Shown here in pieces: positions 24,201 through 34,715 of a stretch of 64,000 nucleotides of DNA. The stretch's first letter is position 1. Each line of letters begins with the position of its first letter. This DNA comes from Notospermus geniculatus. Taxonomy: Eukaryota > Nemertea > Pilidiophora > Heteronemertea > Lineidae. A model generated the notes under the pieces. It saw nothing but the letters and a program-made list of their open reading frames with translations, ran no database searches and was not told the origin of the DNA. Made by a program: the position numbers and the translations under genes. The DNA lies in assembly GCA_002633025.1 (NCBI GenBank), contig NMRB01002793.1, positions 20,890 to 84,889 on the forward strand. The letters run 5' to 3'.

Positions 24201-27200
24201 CCAATACCACGTTCTTTCCACTGTTTGGATTCCACGTCGTAACGGAAAAGTTTGGCACGTTCCCCGAACACTTTTTCTTCCTCCTCCTCGCCAGACTGGA
24301 CCTCGACCAACTGTGGCAGCTGGATTATCGGCTGGTAATCAACCGTCGGGACGTATCCTTCTGGATGACTTTCATCAGCTGATTTATCATGAGGTTTCTC
24401 TGGAGTCTTAACATCAGCTGTCTTGACAGGGGGCGACACAAACGACGGGGTAGAGGTTGCCTTCTTAGCAAGATCAGCAAACGAGGCCATGCTCCCGCTA
24501 CCACTGAACAGAGATGGTTTCTCTTTCTCTTTTGTATCATCATCTGCTGCTAATAAACTCGATAATGAACTTGGCTGAGAACCAAAACTAAACCCAGCGA
24601 AAGGTTTGGCGTCAGTTTTGACAGCTGTGGTATCTGTTTTGCCTTTGGTAGCCTGGGTAGCGACAGGGGCTTCTTCCGCAGCAGGCTTCAATTTTGGGGG
24701 TGCCACAAAAGAAAACCCACCAAGGTTGGTTTTGCCATCAACAGTGCTGACAGGAACTGTATCTTTTGTTTCTTGATGCTTCGACGCCATTTCACTCAGA
24801 AGGCTGGAAGCTGGTGATCCAAAACTGATACTCGAGGCAGGGGACGCCTCCTTTTGTCCGAACATCGCAACAGGGGTGTTGGACCCGAATACGAATCCAC
24901 TGCTTGGCTTGCCACTTGTGTTCTCTTTTACAACTCCAAATGACGAAGTACCAAACATGAAGCTTGATCCTGAAGTTGATGTCACCGTCGCCGGCGATTT
25001 CTCCTGCACAGGTTTCGTTTCTGTTAGACTGACAGGAACCTGAGCGGCAGAGATTTCTTCACACGCCTCAGCGAGTTGAACTGCCTCTAAGAACTTCTCT
25101 TTGAACTCTCTCGCCATCTCCTCTGTCTTGAACTTCAAAGCAAATTGTTCGTTTTTCATCTCTTGCTCTGCAAAGTCTACAGCAAACCAGACGAACGCCA
25201 GCTTTGAATTTGCCCCAGCCATCGGGGCTAGAGTCATCCCTGGCTGGATGAAATGATTGGCACAGATCTTCAGAACCTGTTCACGACGCATCAAGAATCG
25301 GACCTTCCCTGTTGTTTCATTCAGGAGAATCTTAACCGGTCCTGTGCCACGCTCCTTCCATTGCTGCTCAGTGTACCGGTATAATCGTGCGCGGTCATTT
25401 TGAAACAGGACTTTTTCACCCTCTTCACCTGTTTTCTGGACGACTTCATCTGGCAGCGGCATGATTGGTTCAAAGTGCGGCTCAGGATAACTGCTGTCTG
25501 CCTCATCCGACTTGTAACTCGCATTCTTCTCATCACTAACCTTTCCACTTGCATCTTCAACAGCTGGGGGAGCGAACATCGGCGAACCTGTTTTCGCCGC
25601 AACCAGGTTTACGAGATTGGAGGCGTGAGAACCTTGAGTCGCAGGAGTCGACTTGTTGACATTCGAAGGCACGGGATACTGGAAATTTGTAGAGACTTGA
25701 GAAATCTCTTGTTCGGGTTGAGCGGGGACGATAAACCCAGGTCTAGGAGCGATTGGTGTGCCGAGGACGGCGTTCGGTGGTTGGCCAGGTACTGGTGTCC
25801 TGGTCATGAACTGGCTGGCGTTTGACGTTCCCATTGTTATAGAAGGACCAGCGACGGCACTTACTACAGGAGGCGGAAACTGTGGTTGTGGTGGACCGAC
25901 CAGACCCGGGGCGGATGGGAACCCAGCGTGCGGTGGTGGAGCACGCTGTGAGAAGAACCCAGGGCCTGGCATTGGTCTCGATGGCGTGTAGCTAACAGTA
26001 GACTTTCCCTCTAAACTTGGGATATTTCCGTACGGCCATTCTTGTACCAGATCAGAATCCTTCACCTGGAATTGATTCGATGGACTCGTGTTTTCATTCA
26101 CAGCGTAATCCTCGTCTGCATCATAACCATCCTCTTCATAATCCTCCTCTGTTTCTAAAACAGTTGGCTGCTCCCGAGCCAGCGGCACGGTTGGTATGGG
26201 TTGACCAGCAGTAGGGACAGGGTAGCCATGAGGGGCAATTCTCCCCGTCGGATCATATGGTGGAAACCCTGGAGGCAAGAACGGTGCACCTTGAGTATAC
26301 GCCAGGTAATCAGGAGGATAATAAGCTAACGGGACACTCCCTGGTGGCAATGTCGGCGCAGGCGGCACTGCTGGCGCACGATTACTGTTCCGTGACAGTT
26401 CGTCTAACTTTGCTTTCATCTGCTGCATGGCAAATCGATTTTCCTTCAGCTCCGCCGCAAGGACTCTGTTCGTCTCAAGGAGACTTTTGTTGCATTCCAT
26501 AATATCCTTCATGACCTTCTCCTGCGTTGTATTCATGGCACGTATCTGAGCTTCCACGCGTCCAGGACTCGGTTCAATGTGGTGGCTAACCTGCAATGAG
26601 GAGAAAAGATCTAAGACACTCAGGCAATGGAAGCGTCAACACTTTGGTCGTCAAATGACAAAGCAAAGCTTGACTGCGAACACGATGCACACACACTTAC
26701 CTCTGGACTTCCACTCATTGTGTTTTCTAGCCCGCGATTCCTCACGAGAGGTCTCGGTGTGCTGTGTATAAAACTGGTGCCGTTCTGTAGACGTGAATCT
26801 GAACCATTCATTATGCTGTTAGTGACACGTGACGTACTCAGGTCGGGTTCGTCTGGAACAAGGACACGGCATGGTGAGACTACAGATCTACAGGAAGTAT
26901 AGGAGTACAAAGTGACACTTGGTGGTGCCTTGGGATCGCTGACACTTACCAGTTTCTTCAAGAAGGGCGATTCTGTTCTCAACTTCATCGATCTCTGTTT
27001 CCATGCACTTGTGAAGTTTCTGAAAGAAATACACATGAAAGTTATTTAAAGAGCCTAATTGAAAACCTCTTCATTAGCAAATTACATTCCAAATGTTGCC
27101 AGACCACACAGCCATCTGCTAGGTAGGCCTATATACATGTACTTCATGTACTTCATAAGCAACTGGATGGAAAGGCTGGCAAAAGATGACGAGACCACTC

Positions 27201-30200
27201 CCACTAACAGAAGTTATGGAACTGCTGGGGACGTGCTGGGGTCATCAGAAAGACAACAGAACGGGAAAGATGCAGGGTTTCCGCCAGAGGGTACAATGGG
27301 TAAAATTCCGTACCCTTAAATTTTTCCAGGGTACGGATCCGTACATGACCGGCGCGGGGATTTTATGCTTCAAAATACGCCTAAAATGGCACCAAACATC
27401 ATTTAGAACGTTTTTTTTTCCAAAAATTTTTTTCCCTCATTTTTTTTCCCTGAGATGGCCTAGGTGGGACCCACAAATGATACACCTACATTGACATGTG
27501 CAGCCAATTTGAAGACAGAATGTCAACTTACGTGATGTTTGTCCCCTCTTATTCGGTCCATCGTCAGATAAAACGCATCTTTTGCCTTGGTGAGTAACGC
27601 ACAACACTTGGACCTGACATCTTCTGTCACTTCATTCCTTGACTTTCCATCCAACTCTGTGTCAGCTAAGTTGATGTAGACCTGGCAAATAAGTCAACAG
27701 GTAATCAGAAAAGAGTTGATATTTATGGTAACACGAGCATTTGCTGTTTTCTAACTGCCATCAGATTACTAAAGACTTTTTCACGTCTGCACCGTCCAGG
27801 AATAGTAATCACCCCCCACCTGACGACTCACCCCCCTGACACTGACCCCAGCTGTTCTGTGCCCAAGTGCGCAGCGCCTTGACTCACGATGCCACACCTC
27901 TCGAGCTCAGCCCTGATCTATGCTCCGCCTTACAACGAATGAACGATCTCGGTCACATCCGCCAAGATTTAGAGCAATGAAGGTTTCTCAATGGACAGTG
28001 CAGTTATTCAAGTTGTGCAGGTCTTCATCATCTGGCAGTAACTTCTAGAAGTTTTCGCCCAATCTGGACGTGTGGGGAGGGCTTTAGTTTAGGAAACCGG
28101 ACGCCCCCTACCCTCCGAGACTTACATGTGCCTGGTGGTAAGAAGCATACGGCATCTCCAACTTCTCAAATGCTTCAATGGCCTCCTCAAATCTCTCCAA
28201 TCTCATGGCATCACACGCTAAGAAGAACTTCCCACTTCGGAGAAACTCCTTGATTTGGTTTTGACCGAGGTTGTGATCGCTGCCCGGGAATATGCGCTCT
28301 TTAGGGTGGCGTAGGGGGAGATTCCTGAAAAATAGACAAACGTGACCAGAGTTGACACATCCAGGTCATCTCACAGGTTGTAGGCACACAAACGACCCCG
28401 CGGAGTGTAACTTATTTGGCTGATGCTCGAGCCACTGGGTTCTCCAAACAGATAGGCGACACAGATGACGTATCATACTTACTGATTCAGTCTTTCCAAC
28501 ATCTCCACACCCTTGGACCAGAATAACCGAGCTCGGGAATAAAGATGATCAATTTGGTCCACTACGGCATGAGTCTGTGTTTTTGATTTGAGATCAGTCG
28601 CCTGAAGAAACGAAGAGGGAGAAATGAGACAATAGTGAGGTTTCGTAAGTGCCCGGTTAGGCCCAACAAAGACGTTTTTCTATTGTGTGGGTGTACCCAA
28701 ACAATAGATAAATGTTGTCGTATGGCCTAACCGGGCACTTGCGAAACCTCGCAAATGTTGAATGGAGATGAACGGTTTACAAGAGCATAACACCATCCTC
28801 TGGACAAGTACAATAGAATGATTGATCCTAAATGCAGACCATGTGAAGTCAGCAAACGCTTTAAGACGGAGATAACCCCAGACGAGTTGTTTTACGACTG
28901 TGGATGGGAGAAAGATATTCCTCAAACGGTAGCAAGACTGATTAGCGAGTCCACCTACCATGTGTTCAAAGGTCCTGGCCAGGTGGACAACAAGGGAAAC
29001 ATCCAAACCGTGGTTGCCGAGCATACGAATCACTTCAAGACCTCGCTGGAGGACAAGACGCATCTTACCAAGGTTCTCTCTGAAAAAATCAACAATTACG
29101 AGCTTATAAGGTGTGTCTCTATTTGATCAGGTGAATTCATCTACAGCTCCCCCCCCCCCCGGCCCTTCCTGGGGAGAAATGAAGAACCTTAACTTGTACT
29201 GCTTTGTACTCTTGGAAAGACGGAAGCAAGCAGGGTAAAGCTGCGTTTACCAGACATCTGGAATGCGGTGTAGGGATGCGGAATCCCCGGCGGAAACGAT
29301 ATGTTGTATGCAATGCATCATTTTCCGCTTCCGTGTGTCAGGTAAACGTAGCTTAAAGTTTCTTCCTCAAGGACGCAGGCCTGACTTAGCTGAGTATTCC
29401 ACTTACTTGGCCGTGTTTGAGTATAATCTGTATGCAGTCATCCACCAATCCGCTTGGGTCTTGGAGCACAATAACCGTGGATCGCACAGCACCAGTGGTA
29501 GCATGGGGGGTTGGTGATCGACGAGTGGGACCCTTTCCAACTGGTCTTGATACTTCATCGCTGCCGTCCAGACAGTAGCGTATAGGAATGCATCAGTGTC
29601 CAATACACAGAGTGACTCGGCTGAGCTGGTTTCCAGCGATGGACAATCGTATTTGAGAGATTCGAACACATTGAAGTGGTCTGGAAAATAAGAGATGTAC
29701 TGCTTCATTACATTATTAAACATAGAAACATGGAACAGAGAGGTGATCTTGTAGAACATTAAACAACGATTCGGCTTTCTGTTCTTGACTGTTTTGACAA
29801 AGTCGGAAAATCGGAACACAAACTCACAATTTGGTTGTGTGACTTCCTTGCCAGAAAAATACTGTAGAGCAATCCAGACTAAGTTTGGTAGACTCTCTGG
29901 GTGAATACGATGAGCCACTGAAAAAAACACAAGATAGACATGAGTGGGAATACTGCCGCTTTACGTAGCACTAGCAATGTCAAGGTCATCCACAGTAAGC
30001 ATTGTCTGACCAGGTCATGAAATCGTCACAACAACAACTCGCTTCACATTACGAAAGAAGCTCTGTGAGTAACTGTACTTGTAGGCAACGTCCACTACTT
30101 ACTACAGGATGAGGGTTCTATGAATCTGATCTTTATAGGAGGTACTCACAATTGTCATACTGCTGGAGAACCCGCATGCTCGGATACCGCAGATTTGGCT

Positions 30201-33200
30201 CCACAAACAGAGGAGACAGGTAGAGAAACGAAGTCTGCTTAGCGACGTTCTGGCGATGGAGGGGGAATAATGTGTCGTAGATCTTCTCAAGGCCCTGCTG
30301 GGTGCACTGTTCCTGTTTCACCGAGTTCATCCACTTCATTAGGTTATCACCGCGACAGAGGCTCATCAACATGTGGCCTGCAAGTCATGCAACAACTCGT
30401 TGAAAAGTGGACACCGTTTGAAAACACAAAATCGACAAGGGTTAACGAAAGTGTCATTTTTGGCCTCAGCAACAACACTGGGCAGTGNTGAGTATTCCAC
30501 TTACTTGGCCGTGTTTGAGTATAATCTGTATGCAGTCATCCACCAATCCGCTTGGGTCTTGGAGCACAATAACCGTGGATCGCACAGCACCAGTGGTAGC
30601 ATGGGGGGTTGGTGATCGACGAGTGGGACCCTTTCCAACTGGTCTTGGTACCTCATCGCTGCCGTCCAGACAGTAGCGTATAGGAATGCATCAGTGTCCA
30701 ATACACAGAGCGACTCGGCTGAGCTGGTTTCCAGAGATGGGCAATCGTATTTGAGAGATTCGAACACATTGAAGTGGTCTGGAAAATAAGAGATGTACTG
30801 CTTCATTACATTATTAAACATAGAAACATGGAACAGAGAGGTGATTTTGTACAACATTTTAAACGATTCGGCTTTCTGTTCTTGACTGTTTTGACAAAGT
30901 CGGAAAATCGGAACACAAACTCACAATTTGGTTGTGTGACTTCCTTGCCAGAAAAATACTGCAGAGCAATCCAGACTAAGTTTGGTAGACTCTCTGGGTG
31001 AATACGATGGGCCACTGAAAAAACACAAGATAGACATGAGTGGGAATACTGTCGCTTTACGTAGCACTAGCAATGTCAAGGTCATCCACAGTAAGCATTG
31101 TCTGACCAGGTCCTGAAATCGTCACCCAACAACTTGCTTTTTCTTCACATTACGAAAGAAGCTCTGTAACTGTACTTGTAGGCAACGTCCACTACTTACT
31201 ACACGATGAGGGTTCTATGAATCTGATCATTATGTAGGAGGTACTCACAATTGTCATACTGCTGGAGAACCCGCATGCTCGGATACCGCAGATTTGGCTC
31301 CACAAACAGAGGAGACAGGTAGAGAAACGAAGTCTGCTTAGCGACATTCTGGCGATGGAGGGGGAATAATGTGTCGTAGATCTTCTCAAGGCCCTGCTGG
31401 GTGCACTGTTCCTGTTTCACCGAGTTCATCCACTTCATTAGGTTATCACCGCGACAGAGGCTCATCAACATGTGGCCTGCAAGTTATGCAACAACTCGTT
31501 GAAAAGTGGACACCGTTTGAAAACACAAAATCGACAAGGGTTAACGAAAGTGTCATTTTTGGCCTCAGCAACAACACTGGGCAGTGTGTGTGGGGGGGGG
31601 GGGGNGACAATAACAACTGACTTACCAACTTGACTAAGCCTGAAGGATCCAGCACTACATAACTGTCTGTAGAGCTTCTGATCCTCGGCTGATGCACTAA
31701 CAAACCAGGGAGACTTGGAGTCCGGGGGCTCGATGGTGTAGCTCACGAGGTAACAGGCAGCTGCTTGGCCCGTGGCTGTACCCCAGTCAAAACGATCCTG
31801 CAAAGACCAAGGTCATGATGTGTTGGACACTTAAGTACAGATTTCCACAGGAATTTGTGATCTATTCAGTTGGAGGTGAGAACTTGATCAGGTCGTGAGA
31901 TATCCTTTCCTACAGAAGGTATCTCCACAGGCACTTTGGTCACAACTCGGTAAAGAGAAACAACCAAGTGTCCCCTCCAAGCCATTGTCAAATTTCAAGG
32001 ATGCAAGGGGGAGCTAAACCAAGAGTTTCAGGTCATGGGCCAGAGCTGAACACAAAGAAATGATTGAGAGGTACATACCTTGAGCGGCTTCTTCAACAGC
32101 AGTGTTCCAGTATGGTAGAAAAGCTGGGCTTTCATTTCATTTAGGAAGGGCTCCCATTCCGATGTGGTTGCCTTCACGTTTGATGCCTGATGTAGGTGCT
32201 GGTCAAACCTGTGCAGGGCCTCGGTGCAGTCGCCAACACTTTTTGACATCAAGGTCAAGGACACAAGGTTGTTGAGGATATGAAGCATGTCACGGTGGAA
32301 ACTGCAGGTGGCGTCAGGGAACATTTCCTGTCGGTAAACCTGAAGATCACAGGCAGATCATCCAATATAAAAAAAAAGTTAAAGGCCGAATCTGAACCAC
32401 ACAATTCGGGACAAAACACGGCAAATAGCCCATTCTACACCTGAGGAAGTCGATTCAAATACCAATCACACCGGCCATCTCAAGTCACAGGAATTGATCT
32501 TTCAACTGAATATACTATTAGTCCCTTACCTCTAGTACTTCCACCAGACATTGGTACCACTCCAGGCTGCCTGAATACGCTGACAACCTCTCAACGGCCA
32601 TGCCATGCTCGTACGCTTCACTCACGCGTTCTTGATCGACGTACAATCTGAGCAATTTGATCCGCAGTGCAACATCACGGGGGCGCTTCACCTAAACAAA
32701 GAATACATCAAACTCAATCCATGCAGAGAGTGCCCCTGTACTCTACATGGACACTCTGTATGTACAATCATTACAAACTGAAAGTGACAATCTGAGATAT
32801 GTTGATAAAAAACTTCCTCACCAATTCATTTGTGATCAACTCCTCTAAATCTTTTGTGTTCCTCTTGGTGTCTGTACTACTGCTGATTATCCGTTCCTGA
32901 AAGTGAAAGCACATGTTGTCAGCAGTCATCAAGTACCTGAAGACCCTTATTGCACCAAAACTATCTGCCACATGGTTACCTGTTGAGGTGACAAGCTCTT
33001 ATTTAGTGCTACCCTGGAAGGCGAATACAACTTCAACGGACTAGGATAACAATACCAGGGGCGGGGACAGGCCATTGTCACACTCCAGAGGCAAAATATC
33101 ACAGCATTGACATCCCAACTAGGCTGCACCGGTGAATATAATACAACACATTGAAGAACAACACCAAACAATCACCGGTTTCGGCGAATCAATTCCTTGT

Positions 33201-34715
33201 ATACATTGTCGTGAATCTAGGTCGCGATATTCATTGGATGCCCCAGTTTTTTTAACATACAGCTATTGTGGGTTAAGTATCACTATTATCCAAAGTTGGT
33301 ACATTGGTACATTTATTTCACTCAAGCATCCAAAATCAATATATCCTGGGTCTATAGAGGGGCAGGTGCTGCCCTCTGGCAATCAGTTTCATCACTATTA
33401 CATGTTACTTACTCGTAATTTGAAGACAACTGCATGATTTGGTGACACCTTTTCAGCCTGTTCGGCCCAATACTGAAAGTAAACAAGCCAATAATTCTAC
33501 TTTTAACTCTCTTTGTACATGATGTAGGCAATTGCAGAAGTCAGACTCCAAGGACCTTAATTCAGACATGACTTTGAAGGGAGGTTACTCATTTTGCAAT
33601 CTTAGGGATATTTCTCCAATCATTTTTATAGGAAGACTCAACCCACAGCTTCAGCTTCAGTTTCCAAGTGAGCAAGCTGAATATGAACTCAGGCTCACCC
33701 TGGCAATGTCTGGATCAACATCTGTCCGAGTATAGAGTTCACAAACTGAAAGAAAAAATAATCCTGATGATATTTCACACAACAAACTGAACACTTGACA
33801 ATACTTTACAGAAAATCACTGTCTCACTTCAAAGAGCTTTTTCTGTGGAATAAAACTCATCTAGAGCGGTGTTTCAAAGAGATATCCAAACCTTTCAGAA
33901 TGACGTCTTTCTGTTTGCTATCAAGCTCAAGTGATCTTCGATATGCAGCAATCGCCCTCGCAGTATCACCAGTAGCATCCTGAAGCTGTCCCATTAACTT
34001 ATGAGCCTCGGGAAGAGTGTCTTTGACAGTCAGGAATCCATTCAGGTATCTGAAAATGAAAGAAATGGCAGGCTTACATCTGAAACTGGGCCCTCTAGTC
34101 TACAGAAGAAATATCACAAACAGTAGTCACTGCAAAAACAATCTACTCTTCATTCCAAATCCCCTTGGCGCGAGGTTTTCGGCCAATATCTCCTCAACGG
34201 CTGGGCCAAATTCAACATACCATACATCAATAACCTTGTCTTTCTTGCCGGTATCTTTCTGCCATCTTCATTTTTTGCGAAAGGCCTGCATAACGGATCT
34301 CTTTCTCAAAACCCATTTCATTTCGCGATGCTGTTCAGTGCAGTTTACACGTGCGCGATGCATTGCGTCATTTCAAAATGGCCGCCATTTCGGCCGTCAG
34401 CACAAACAGTGATTTGTGAAACAACTTTTTTCTGTCACGTTTTTCGGGAAATTGACTGTGATGATGGCTGTACCGCCAAGAAAGATAAGTCAACTGACGT
34501 ATGTTTCGTCAAAATCGGCCCAGCCGTTGCGGAGCTATCGTTGATAAACCTCGCGCCAAGGGGATTTGGAATGGAGAGTAAGTATAGTGCGTCTCCATAC
34601 TATGACTGGAACGTTTTAGAGAGAAGACATATGACATGCAGCTTTACCTTTTAGCGAGTTCATATTCCTTGATTTCATAGTACAATTTGGCAATACTGAA
34701 TCCTCGTTGTAGCCG
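12120..34715 (-). CDS. RANBP2: RanBP2/Nup358-like nucleoporin (whole gene, about 30 exons)
   Basis: Exons in transcript order: 34648-34715, 33892-34049, 33699-33745, 33413-33472, 32822-32896, 32530-32691, 32079-32339, 31626-31797, 30150-30377, 29407-29917, 28959-29079, 28483-28601, 28126-28324, 27532-27681, 26950-27019, 26701-26852, 21565-26590, 20864-21028, 20272-20619, 19613-19735, 19281-19456, 18953-19037, 18307-18720, 17958-18056, 15959-16164, 15560-15687, 15299-15434, 15051-15216, 12560-13222, 12296-12328, 12120-12163. The phases agree and give about 3,455 residues. Order of parts: TPR/alpha-helical N-terminus ([23 protein letters not shown]), FG repeats, four RanBDs, RanBP2-type zinc fingers, one IR-like motif and a degenerate fifth RanBD. 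Nup358 forms the cytoplasmic filaments of the nuclear pore, binds RanGTP and acts in SUMO E3 complexes. No cyclophilin domain is visible. The donor at 17958 and the first exon are uncertain; a 6-base start exon at 36324-36329 (ATGCCG before GTGAGT) is a candidate. Confidence 0.92.
15299..16164 (-). CDS. RANBP2: RanBP2 degenerate fifth RanBD exons
   Basis: Three exons (15959-16164, 15560-15687, 15299-15434) encode an Asp/Glu run of about 30 residues, then [35 protein letters not shown], and an ending [21 protein letters not shown]. The order (acidic lead, F.+.A.L+, W+..G.G.L, W...DY, .FK..F) follows a RanBD/PH fold, but the [12 protein letters not shown] signature of RanBD1-4 is replaced by [16 protein letters not shown]. 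Ran binding is therefore doubtful; a Nup50-like weak binder or structural role is possible. Confidence 0.72.
15735..15848. repeat. Short inverted-repeat element, family 2 copy 1
   Basis: Ends TGTGACCCACTCCAGCAAAA and its inverse TTTTGCTGGAGTGGGTCACA, with a centre containing ACGTACATTTCAGCTCTTGT and TTTCCTCGCTTGCGACAGGC. Located in a RanBP2 intron. A longer relative lies at 17150-17347. Confidence 0.8.
16379..16797. repeat. Minisatellite in a RanBP2 intron
   Basis: About 420 bases of degenerate repeats built on CTGCCCAGCAACCATGCCAT and GACC, with irregular unit length. It gives long open frames on the minus strand ([12 protein letters not shown]-like), which are repeat artefacts rather than genes. 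Confidence 0.85.
17150..17347. repeat. Short inverted-repeat element, family 2 copy 2
   Basis: It shares the TGTGACCC.CTCCAGCAAAA ends and central ACGTACATTTCAGCTCTTGT with 15735-15848 but carries about 85 extra bases near the left side. Also intronic in RanBP2. Confidence 0.75.
17570..17638 (-). CDS. Possible cassette exon of RanBP2
   Basis: A 69-bp open segment with a good acceptor (TTCACTTCTCTTCTAG) and donor (GACG before GTAGGG). It starts and ends in phase 1, so it could be included or skipped without breaking frame between 17958-18056 and 15959-16164. It would encode about 23 residues ([19 protein letters not shown]...). No homology was recognised; evidence is splice signals and phase only. 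Confidence 0.3.
18307..18720 (-). CDS. RANBP2: RanBP2 exon with tandem FADMA repeats
   Basis: A 414-bp exon encoding about five 28-29-residue repeats: [15 protein letters not shown] followed by GFGAGNQG. The DNA repeats are about 87 bp and the middle three are nearly identical, so they expanded recently. Single FADLA-type motifs precede RanBDs in vertebrate RanBP2; here one has been multiplied ahead of the fifth RanBD-like region. The donor must be AAACAAG followed by GTGGGTA; a donor four bases later would create a stop. Confidence 0.78.
18953..20619 (-). CDS. RANBP2: RanBP2 RanBD4 exons
   Basis: Four exons (20272-20619, 19613-19735, 19281-19456, 18953-19037) encode [19 protein letters not shown], then the RanBD4 core: [50 protein letters not shown], then an ending [14 protein letters not shown]. 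The set is intact and phases agree. A 20-bp minisatellite fills the intron at 19840-20155. Confidence 0.88.
19840..20155. repeat. 20-bp minisatellite in a RanBP2 intron
   Basis: More than a dozen imperfect copies of CATGACTACTCCACCGACTA, with single-base changes and a few shortened units. Confidence 0.9.
20636..20795. repeat. Interspersed repeat, family 3 copy 1
   Basis: It begins GGTCACTTCATCACAGGTGG and continues with TCAAATGTTGATGTT and GCCAACCAATTGATGTAATG. A relative of about 75-80% identity lies at 43436-43600 in intergenic DNA. The shared block is about 160 bp with small gaps. Confidence 0.75.
20864..21028 (-). CDS. RANBP2: RanBP2 IR-like (SUMO E3) exon
   Basis: The 55-residue exon contains [17 protein letters not shown] followed by [11 protein letters not shown], resembling one internal repeat (IR) of vertebrate RanBP2, the part that holds Ubc9 and SUMO1-RanGAP1. 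Vertebrates have two such repeats; I see one. [12 protein letters not shown] cluster follows and could bind zinc. Acceptor and donor phases (1 and 1) agree with the neighbours. Confidence 0.75.
21565..26590 (-). CDS. RANBP2: RanBP2 giant exon: FG repeats, RanBD1-3 and three zinc fingers
   Basis: A single 5,026-bp exon (acceptor TCATTGCAG, donor GTAAGTACA) encodes 1,675 residues. Order: coiled-coil stretch (about 1-75), Pro/Gly-rich linker, RanBD1 ([27 protein letters not shown]), FG region, RanBD2 ([27 protein letters not shown]), zinc finger 1 ([12 protein letters not shown]...[10 protein letters not shown]), many GFxFG/FxFG motifs, zinc fingers 2 and 3 ([24 protein letters not shown]), more FG motifs, RanBD3 ([28 protein letters not shown]), then an Ala/Asp/Thr repeat (AAADTSAAA). 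In vertebrate RanBP2 the zinc fingers lie between RanBD1 and RanBD2; here all three come after RanBD2. The FG motifs should bind transport receptors and the RanBDs RanGTP. Confidence 0.93.
28637..28750. repeat. 114-bp foldback element in a RanBP2 intron
   Basis: Arms GAGGTTTCGTAAGTGCCCGG and the inverse CCGGGCACTTGCGAAACCTC, extending through TTAGGCC on both sides, around a central loop. MITE-like; no target duplication is clear. Confidence 0.8.
29238..29355. repeat. Foldback element in a RanBP2 intron
   Basis: TAAAGCTGCGTTTACC at the left pairs with GGTAAACGTAGCTTA at the right, with an internal GATGCGGAATCC and ATTTTCCGC region. Probably a short MITE. Confidence 0.6.
29407..30377 (-). CDS. 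RANBP2: RanBP2 helical-domain exons, intact copy
   Basis: Two exons, 30150-30377 and 29407-29917, encode [16 protein letters not shown]... and [15 protein letters not shown]... through [14 protein letters not shown], matching the Nup358 segment after the TPRs in order. The upstream phase (1 from 31626) and downstream phase (2 into 28959-29079) fit exactly with this pair used once. A second, nearly identical pair lies at 30505-31476, with a frameshift. Confidence 0.85.
30505..31476 (-). pseudogene. Second copy of two RanBP2 exons, frameshifted, between assembly seams
   Basis: Exon-like segments 31249-31476 and 30505-31014 repeat 30150-30377 and 29407-29917 at about 98% identity, introns included. 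The longer exon is 510 instead of 511 bases: near 30860 one base is lost, shifting the frame into an early stop after [10 protein letters not shown]. Even without the loss, joining both copies in series would break phase (2 into 1). The copy is bounded by single Ns at 30488 and 31605. An unmerged second haplotype is more likely than a real tandem duplication. Confidence 0.8.
32079..34715 (-). CDS. RANBP2: RanBP2 N-terminal TPR exons
   Basis: Seven exons encode the TPR and following helical region. [18 protein letters not shown] and [20 protein letters not shown] follow the Nup358 TPR pattern in order, then [19 protein letters not shown] and [17 protein letters not shown]. In vertebrates this part anchors Nup358 to the pore through the Nup96/Nup107 complex, so it should place the protein on the cytoplasmic face. 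The residues before RLQRGFS are missing from the exon chain. Intron 1 to intron 2 holds a 433-bp transposon-like element (34146-34578). Confidence 0.88.
34146..34578. mobile_element. 433-bp non-autonomous DNA transposon with 32-bp terminal inverted repeats
   Basis: The left end CTCTTCATTCCAAATCCCC and the right end GGGGATTTGGAATGGAGAG are inverted and extend through TTGGCGCGAGGTTT on the left and its complement on the right. The flanks are TA on both sides (34144-34145 and 34579-34580), as for Tc1/mariner-class insertions. A second inner inverted pair (CAACGGCTGGGCC and GGCCCAGCCGTTG) lies inside. There is no transposase. It sits in the second RanBP2 intron of the chain. Confidence 0.82.

Larger units (their letters stand above)
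29390..31604. repeat. Direct duplication of about 1.1 kb (29390-30487 and 30489-31604)
   Basis: The two halves align from TGAGTATTCCACTTACTTGGCC to ACAACACTGGGCAGTG with scattered SNPs and small indels in exons and introns alike. The joins are single Ns, and the right-hand join follows a poly-G run. Differences in introns and exons at similar density fit two alleles. Confidence 0.85.

Noticed and set aside
27270-27480. GTTTCC.CCAGAG...GGTAC words shared with about 3480-3520
   Set aside because: The match is short and gapped; not enough to claim a repeat family.
28818-29126. 102-codon plus-strand frame
   Set aside because: The minus strand carries a phase-consistent RanBP2 exon at 28959-29079; the rest is non-coding.
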